A stretch of 64,000 nucleotides of DNA from Doris montereyensis (taxonomy: Eukaryota > Mollusca > Gastropoda > Nudibranchia > Dorididae). Location of the stretch: contig JAXRKP010000244.1 of the NCBI GenBank assembly GCA_037039925.1, positions 194,001-258,000 on the forward strand, given 5' to 3'. How positions within the stretch are numbered: position 1 is the first letter of the stretch; every line of letters begins with the position of its first letter. This document shows positions 22,793-64,000 of the stretch, in pieces. Made by a program: the position numbers and the translations under genes. The notes below the pieces were generated by a model that worked only from the letters and a program-made list of their open reading frames with translations, had not been told where the DNA came from and searched no databases.

Positions 22793-23579
22793 CAGTAGTG
22801 ACCGCCTAAATGCCCGCCACCATAATGCCCCTTTCGCCTAGATGCCCGCAATCTCAGTGGAATCGATTTTGTTCTTTATAAATTGCCCATCTAAGTGCCT
22901 GCATCAAAACCAAGATTTTCGCCTAAATGCCCGGCAACTGCAGGTATCATCTTCCCAAATTATCATAAAGTATGTCCGTAATTGATTAAAATTTCAGTTG
23001 GTTTTTTTTATACAAATACAATTATGTAATCCCATCCCTAATATAGCATATGCCTGTCAACAATGTGCCATGCATCGTAACCACCCTTCATTACTTATCC
23101 ATTGTAATGCAATAAAAGATGACCAGTCTTCTCTTCATTACTCCACCCACTGTACCCCACAGCCTTTGACCCAATGGATCACTGGTTTGTCACTCTGGAC
23201 TCCACCCATGGCTCTTTCTTGATGTAAATGGCATCTGGCGTTATTAATAAATCAGGCACTCATTGCAACCGGGGACACGAACAAGGTTTGGAAAGTTTTA
23301 TGGCCCCCCTGTCTGGCATTGGCCATATCCATTGTGCCTTTGTGGCAAGCGATGAAGACCAAATAAAATAATACGGGCATTGGAATACCGTTTTGTAAAG
23401 AAAGCCAGGTTTATTAAAATTACAAACACGGAGGTAAATTAAAATGAATTTAGGCACCACGCTCGATTAACTCACTTGCTTAACCCCCCCCCCCCTCAAT
23501 TGTTGTCCCTGACCTATTTTCGCCTAAATGCCCGTTTTCTCTGCTTCCCAAGCACAGGACATTTAGGCGGTCACTACTG
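22793..23579 (+). mobile_element. ~787-bp inverted-terminal element (CAGTAGTGACCGCC family)
   Basis: It starts CAGTAGTGACCGCCTAAATG and ends ATTTAGGCGGTCACTACTG, flanked by TA on both sides. TA duplication and a CAGT start fit the Tc1/mariner-pogo superfamily. There is no transposase frame, so it is non-autonomous. Inside are subterminal repeats of GCCTAAATGCCC. Confidence 0.82.
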
Positions 23580-23639
23580 TATATGGCATGGGCTCAATCT
23601 CAACGTCAAACTCCTTTCCACTCCCAATCCATTCCACCT

Positions 23640-23745
23640 CTGTTCAATTTTTGTACAAGAAAAATTTCAACCTTGGGTTTGAAACCATGACCTTTTAGTT
23701 GAGAGGCCGACACCTTGCCTCTGGATTGCCTAGTGCTCCTTCAGA
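23640..23745 (-). mobile_element. SINE family C, head fragment (reverse)
   Basis: TTGAAACCATGACCTTTTAG and GACACCTTGCCTCTGGA match the inverted family C head. Confidence 0.55.
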
Positions 23746-24454
23746 CATTAAACATAAGTGGGTGGGGAAGGGGGGTCAATATGTGTTGAGACATTGCAAA
23801 ATAATTACAACAGATTTAATACATTTTCTTTATAAAACTCACGTTATGATTTACACAAGCACTTGTAGTATTGCTTGATGCTTGTCTCACCATTTTCTGA
23901 GGGTTAATTTTTGGTGCTTGTCTATATGTATTTCTGTATCGCTATTTTGTGCATCTCCATATTTATATAATTTACTGCTGAAAAGCTTTGCTTAAAATAG
24001 ATATTTTTTAATAAAAGGAAACGTCAATTTCATCGGGTTTTTTGTCCATCTTTTATCATCAACAAATTTTTTTATACAAAAATATGAAACAAGACATATT
24101 AAAAATGTATAACGGTTGTCCTAATAAGTAAAATCATGTAAATTACCGTAAACTGTAAAATGTTTGAAACAAGACTCATTCTCAAAACACACGAGCAGAT
24201 AAAAAATTCTCATTTCTTTGCTACATTCCACTTCCAGTGGTTAGAAATAAGACGCATAAGAGAAATGAACGATGGTGACGATTTAATCATGATGGAATGC
24301 TGCCTCTTGCGTTACACTTCAAATGCTGCCGTCCCAATATTATGGTAATGCTTCATATTCATATTAAGTGACAGTATGGGGAATAGTCTTATTTATTAAG
24401 AGCAAAATACGACAATAAGTGACAACTCCACTAATAAAGACAGAACAAACACAT

Positions 24455-24481
24455 GACGTTTCGGGTATAACCCTTCGTCAG
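24455..24481 (-). ncRNA. Hammerhead-ribozyme-like motif (left arm, inverted)
   Basis: Identical 27-nt core on the opposite strand of the palindrome. Confidence 0.35.
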
Positions 24482-24688
24482 ACAACAAAAGAAATATCTA
24501 GAATCTAGATCTAAGTACTACCTCAGGCATCACACAATTCTTCACATCCCCCTCCCCCTCTGCTACGTTTCTTATCATCACTGTCTTTTTCTTTCTTTCT
24601 TTAACTTTATGTTTTTCTTCTGACATCACATTGTGTGATGCCTGAGGTAGTACTTAGATCTAGATTCTAGATATTTCTCGTTTGTTGT

Positions 24689-24715
24689 CTGACGAAGGGT
24701 TATACCCGAAACGTC
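24689..24715 (+). ncRNA. Hammerhead-ribozyme-like motif (right arm)
   Basis: CTGACGA fits the conserved CUGANGA box, GGGT/ACCC forms stem II and GAAAC follows. ACGT then leaves only a two-base-pair stem III, which would need dimerisation. GTC would be the cleavage triplet. Confidence 0.35.
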
Positions 24716-24857
24716 ACGTGTTTGTTCTGTCTTTATTAGTGGAGTTGTCACTTATTGTCATATTTCGCCTTTGACTTCACTCCACTGTGGCTCCTTCATC
24801 TTATTTATTAAATAACATTATGGGGACAAAATTTCAAGGGAGAAAAAGAAAAGAAAA

Positions 24858-25207
24858 TATAGCTGCCAACCTCTTTAAATGCAAAAACAGATTCTGACTG
24901 TGAACCAATTCTTTCTCGAACCGCCCGTAATATTCCAGAAAGCATTGATAATTTAAGGTGAATTAAGCCCCTTTAGGGTAAATAAAAAATCTGCTGCTCA
25001 CTGGCTTTTCAGGCGAAGCATGGTGTCTTCAGACTTTCACCCAAGTCTCTATGAAATCCTTCCGTTAACTAAGGGTTTGTTTAAAAGACAAAAACACAAT
25101 TAACCCTCATATACATACTTTTCAAGGTAAATACAGACTTACGTACTCAACACTCAAAGCCAAACAAACATACTAAATACGTTTTTACGTACTGGTTGGC
25201 AGCTATG
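24858..25207. mobile_element. MITE (TAGCTGCCAACC family), copy 1
   Basis: Bounded by TAGCTGCCAACC and GGTTGGCAGCTATG, about 350 bp. The interior, with TTCCAGAAAGCATTGATA, is shared with 27886 and 32044. Confidence 0.75.
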
Positions 25208-25845
25208 AGAAAGCAAAAATAACATGAGCAAGCATAAAACTAAAACAAATGTGCTAAAAAGAGATCACCACCCCTAAGGAAACGAGAAAATATAATTGCA
25301 CAAATACTAGAGTTACACGACACTGCCACTTTGCCTTCAAATAAATACAGAGCTCTCCAATGCGTTTGAATGTACAGTGGTATCATATTGACAAACATGT
25401 TTATACAAGCCGCAAACTTAATGGGTAAAGTGACCGCATATTACGTCACATGCATGACAAAACGTTCCATCCCGAAATTCAGGTAACTAAGAGAAGCTTT
25501 AAGGTCGCCAAGCAATGGTCGAAACAGGGGATAGGAAAAAAATTGGTTATGTGATATCTTGGAATCTACTACATATTTTGTTTACAGCCGCTCAGATATC
25601 TTATAGATCTTATAAAGCTATACTAAAATAGCCCAAACTAAAAAAATTGAGTTGGGAACGGCTAGTCATGCATATGACTATTAGGAAAATTGTTTCTACA
25701 TTGAATAATATTCAGCTAAAGCTAAATTAAAGACAATCTATGCACTGTATAAATCATATTATAAATAATGTCATAAACAAAATGAAAGAAAATACATGTT
25801 TATTTTGAACTAAGGAAGATTATATACATACATTTGCCAGATCAC

Positions 25846-26392
25846 GGCCTTGGGATGACAAGATCATAAATTTTCCAAAAATGAAATAAATACACCATGA
25901 ACCTATATTCCCTTCAAACAACGAATCAAGAGTCATTGACCCCTATTTAGGCTCATTTTAGTGACGTACAAGGTTGCATGTGCAAAGGCACATTCTGCTT
26001 TTGGAATCTATGAAGCATTGTAGCTAAACCGCAGTGTTGTGAGCTGGTAATCACAACGACACTGGTTCAAGCTCCAGGGCTGGCACAGGTGGGTTTTTTG
26101 ACAACATTGTTATCTTGAGACCGGTACTTCACTCTACTTTCCTCACTTGACTCAGGTGTAAACAAGTACCCAGCCATAGGTGGAGAATGATCTTGTCAAA
26201 GTGTTATTATGAAAAGCCTAACAAGCTTGTGTTTGTATACTCCCTCAGGAATTCAGAACTGAATAAAATGGCCTGCTGGGCGATAAATGACGTATAGTTG
26301 GTGAGCCTGCACTCATGCAGGGATACAGACTATTAATCCACCCATCAGTATCTTTAACAGCAATTTTCTCAAAATCTGTCATTCCAAGACCG
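25846..26392. mobile_element. GGCCTTGRAATGAC-family MITE, reverse copy split by a SINE
   Basis: Ends GGCCTTGGGATGAC and GTCATTCCAAGACC. The interior matches the reverse complement of 18743-18990 up to about 26007 and again from about 26343. The 335 bp between are a SINE (family D). Confidence 0.65.
26008..26342 (+). mobile_element. SINE family D, nested in a MITE
   Basis: A degenerate tRNA-like head (GAGCTGGTAATCACAACGAC, box B-like GGTTCAAGCTCC) and a body ending GGCCTGCTGGGCGATAAATG. A reverse copy is at 34265-34520. Confidence 0.6.
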
Positions 26393-26399
26393 CAAGATG

Positions 26400-27205
26400 C
26401 ATGGTCTTTCCACAATCTCAATGGACAGAATGACCTCTTTCTTGCATCTGTTCATTCCAAAAGGGCATGGCTAAACACTAAATTTTATATTTAAGTATAG
26501 ACCTATCTTGGCACAGTAAACGTATTACTACCCCCAAAGATATCACATCACAAAATGTTCTCACAACTTTAAGTCACATATATAATAGATTATCTTTCGC
26601 TCAGCTTTAAAGGAAATGACATTTTAAAAAAGGCAACATTTCTTATATGACAATTCATTCTTATTATTATCGTTTCTAAAGAATCATGTTTTGTTTCAGA
26701 ATGTGCCAAGCCTGGAAATAAATACAATCATGGAAACATGATTTGAAGCAGACATGAGTTGATGAAGGGAAATGTAGTGAAAATGTTATATTAATCGCTG
26801 ATAAATCATAGATCAGATCTAAATCTGCGACTGAAAGTTTACATAGCTGACATTATCAAAGTGTATACCTCTATCTAAGTTCCTGTTATCATTTTCATTT
26901 AGAGAAATATCTAATTTCACACCTATAAGAGTTATCAAAAATAAAAAAAATTTAATAGTAGACAAAGATAGGCCCTGCTAGCTGTCCAAAAAATTGCATA
27001 TTTTTACGCAAAACTGACCTCTGCGAACCATGCTGTGTTTACATGCATTTATCAGGACTTTTACCTCTTGAGGGCGGACTTGGAGTTATTGTTCCTAATT
27101 AGATAATGCATAAAAGGTGTGATCAGCAGTAAAGCAATGGTGAAAGAGAGAATATGTGACAGTAAATCATGGACTCTCTGGCTCCTAAATCTGTGATTTT
27201 TTACA
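26400..27205. other. Intergenic stretch before the kinesin 3' end
   Basis: AT-rich, with no exon, RNA gene or clear repeat recognised. Confidence 0.4.
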
Positions 27206-27208
27206 TTT

Positions 27209-27214
27209 TTTATT
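27209..27214 (-). terminator. Possible polyadenylation signal of the kinesin gene
   Basis: AATAAA on the - strand, about 95 bases after the stop in the last exon. The position is right, but the hexamer is weak evidence alone. Confidence 0.4.
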
Positions 27215-27306
27215 TCTTGGTTGAAAATCATTAGTATTATTTACATATCTATAGAAGATTTACATTCATTGTACAAATCAAACTACAGAGTGCTTTTGTT
27301 TTCCCC

Positions 27307-63273
<35,967 letters not shown>

Positions 63274-63389
63274 CTGTCAGATGAGAGTTGAAAGAAAAAT
63301 GAATTATTTCAATTGAAATGTTTAATTTTATTCATTAAAAACCAATTTCTTATTAATTCAAAATGTGTGCTTTTTAAATTCAAAAGAAA

Positions 63390-63585
63390 ATCTGGAACTC
63401 TCCCAACTGCCATCAAGAACACTCAATTTTTTCCTGTAAGAAAATGTTGAAGACACATTTTTTTCGAGACATATTTGTGAACTTCTTGTCAATTGACTCA
63501 AGTGGAATATTGACATAGTAAAGCACTTAGAGCATTTCTATGTATATGCGCTAAATAAATCTAAACATTATTATTATTAAAACCT
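63390..63585 (+). mobile_element. CR1/L2-type LINE 3' end, degenerate
   Basis: In shifting frames it reads WNS, LPTAIKNTQFF and KMLKTHFFRDIF, like the C-terminus of CR1/L2 ORF2. It then runs TAAAGCACTTAGAGC to an ATTATTATT tail. Broken, with no coding capacity. Confidence 0.6.
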
Positions 63586-63779
63586 TAGAGCGTAATGTTC
63601 CATTAATGAACCAAAATGGAGGATAGAGAAATAAATAAAAACATATTAAAAAGCATTCATCACAATCATGCCTCATATAGTCTTTTTTTCTATTTAAGAG
63701 AAGAAGTTCAATAAATGCAAAACAGTCGGTAGAATATTAAACTGTCAGTGTGCCAGTGAAACATTCATTCTACATGAGC

Positions 63780-63910
63780 TTAGAGGCTATTAGTCAAGAG
63801 GTGGAGACAGAAAAGTTATGGGTATTCTTGGCAACAACGGGAAACAAATGCCAGAGATAGACAGCTCAGGAGGGTTACTGCCCGTAACCTATGCCCCTAC
63901 CCAAAGAACA
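63780..63910 (+). mobile_element. Possible LINE ORF2 fragment
   Basis: KRWRQKSYG and, in another frame, TNARDRQLRRVTARNLCPYP resemble the A-x-D-R-x-x-W-R region near the end of non-LTR retrotransposon ORF2. Short and degenerate. Confidence 0.35.
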
Positions 63911-64000
63911 ATGGGTGATAGTATCATATAAAGTATGACATGTATTTTGAAGTCTTAATCAACATAAATGTTTTAACTCTTTAACAAATTAAGTGCTTTT

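Larger units (their letters stand above)
24402..24769. mobile_element. 365-bp palindrome with two hammerhead-like cores (Penelope-like remnant?)
   Basis: Arms of about 135 bp (24402-24537 and 24631-24769) are near-perfect inverted copies around a 95-bp spacer. Each arm holds CTGACGA, a GGGT-TAT-ACCC hairpin and GAAACGTC, at 24689-24715 (+) and 24455-24481 (-). This arrangement resembles the hammerhead ribozymes known from Penelope-like retroelement terminal repeats. There is an extra A at the base of stem II and stem I is weak, so activity is unproven. Confidence 0.55.

Overview
This is a window from an animal nuclear genome. It is AT-rich, with short phase-matched exons in long introns, GT/AG splice sites, no bacterial-style operons and a very dense load of satellites, tRNA-headed SINEs and non-autonomous DNA transposons. 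The two genes and the repeat style suggest an invertebrate bilaterian. A lophotrochozoan such as a mollusc is my best guess, but the sequence alone does not prove it.

Layout. (1) 461-15563, + strand: the 3' part of a laminin-alpha-like gene. It has one coiled-coil exon and then exons for two laminin-G domains and the start of a third. A possible last exon lies at 17034-17163 with AATAAA at 17210. (2) 17.2-27.2 kb: an intergenic stretch made largely of transposons and SINE fragments. (3) 27307-63273, - strand: most of a long kinesin-6 gene of KIF20 type (KIF20B-like), resolved here into 31 exons. Exons 1-8 (63273 down to 56903) carry the motor core with P-loop, switch I (SSRSHS) and switch II (DLAGSE). 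The rest encodes a very long coiled-coil tail and a basic C-terminus. The 5' ends of both genes lie outside the window, and the genes converge tail to tail.

The most unusual gene feature is an array of five tandem 93-bp exons (40295 down to 38086) in the kinesin tail. All are phase 1-1, nearly identical, and each comes with a copy of its flanking intron. Any number can be included or skipped without changing the frame.

Several exons of both genes show single-base frame breaks, mostly in homopolymers, although the reading resumes perfectly in another frame. I read these mainly as assembly indels, with real decay as the alternative.

Repeats are the other theme: a 365-bp near-perfect palindrome carrying two hammerhead-ribozyme-like cores; a 1.2-kb fold-back element with a satellite centre; four families with terminal inverted repeats, one copy holding a nested SINE; four tRNA-derived SINE families; fragments of LINE 3' ends; and more than fifteen tandem arrays, some over 1.5 kb and one starting exactly at a splice donor.
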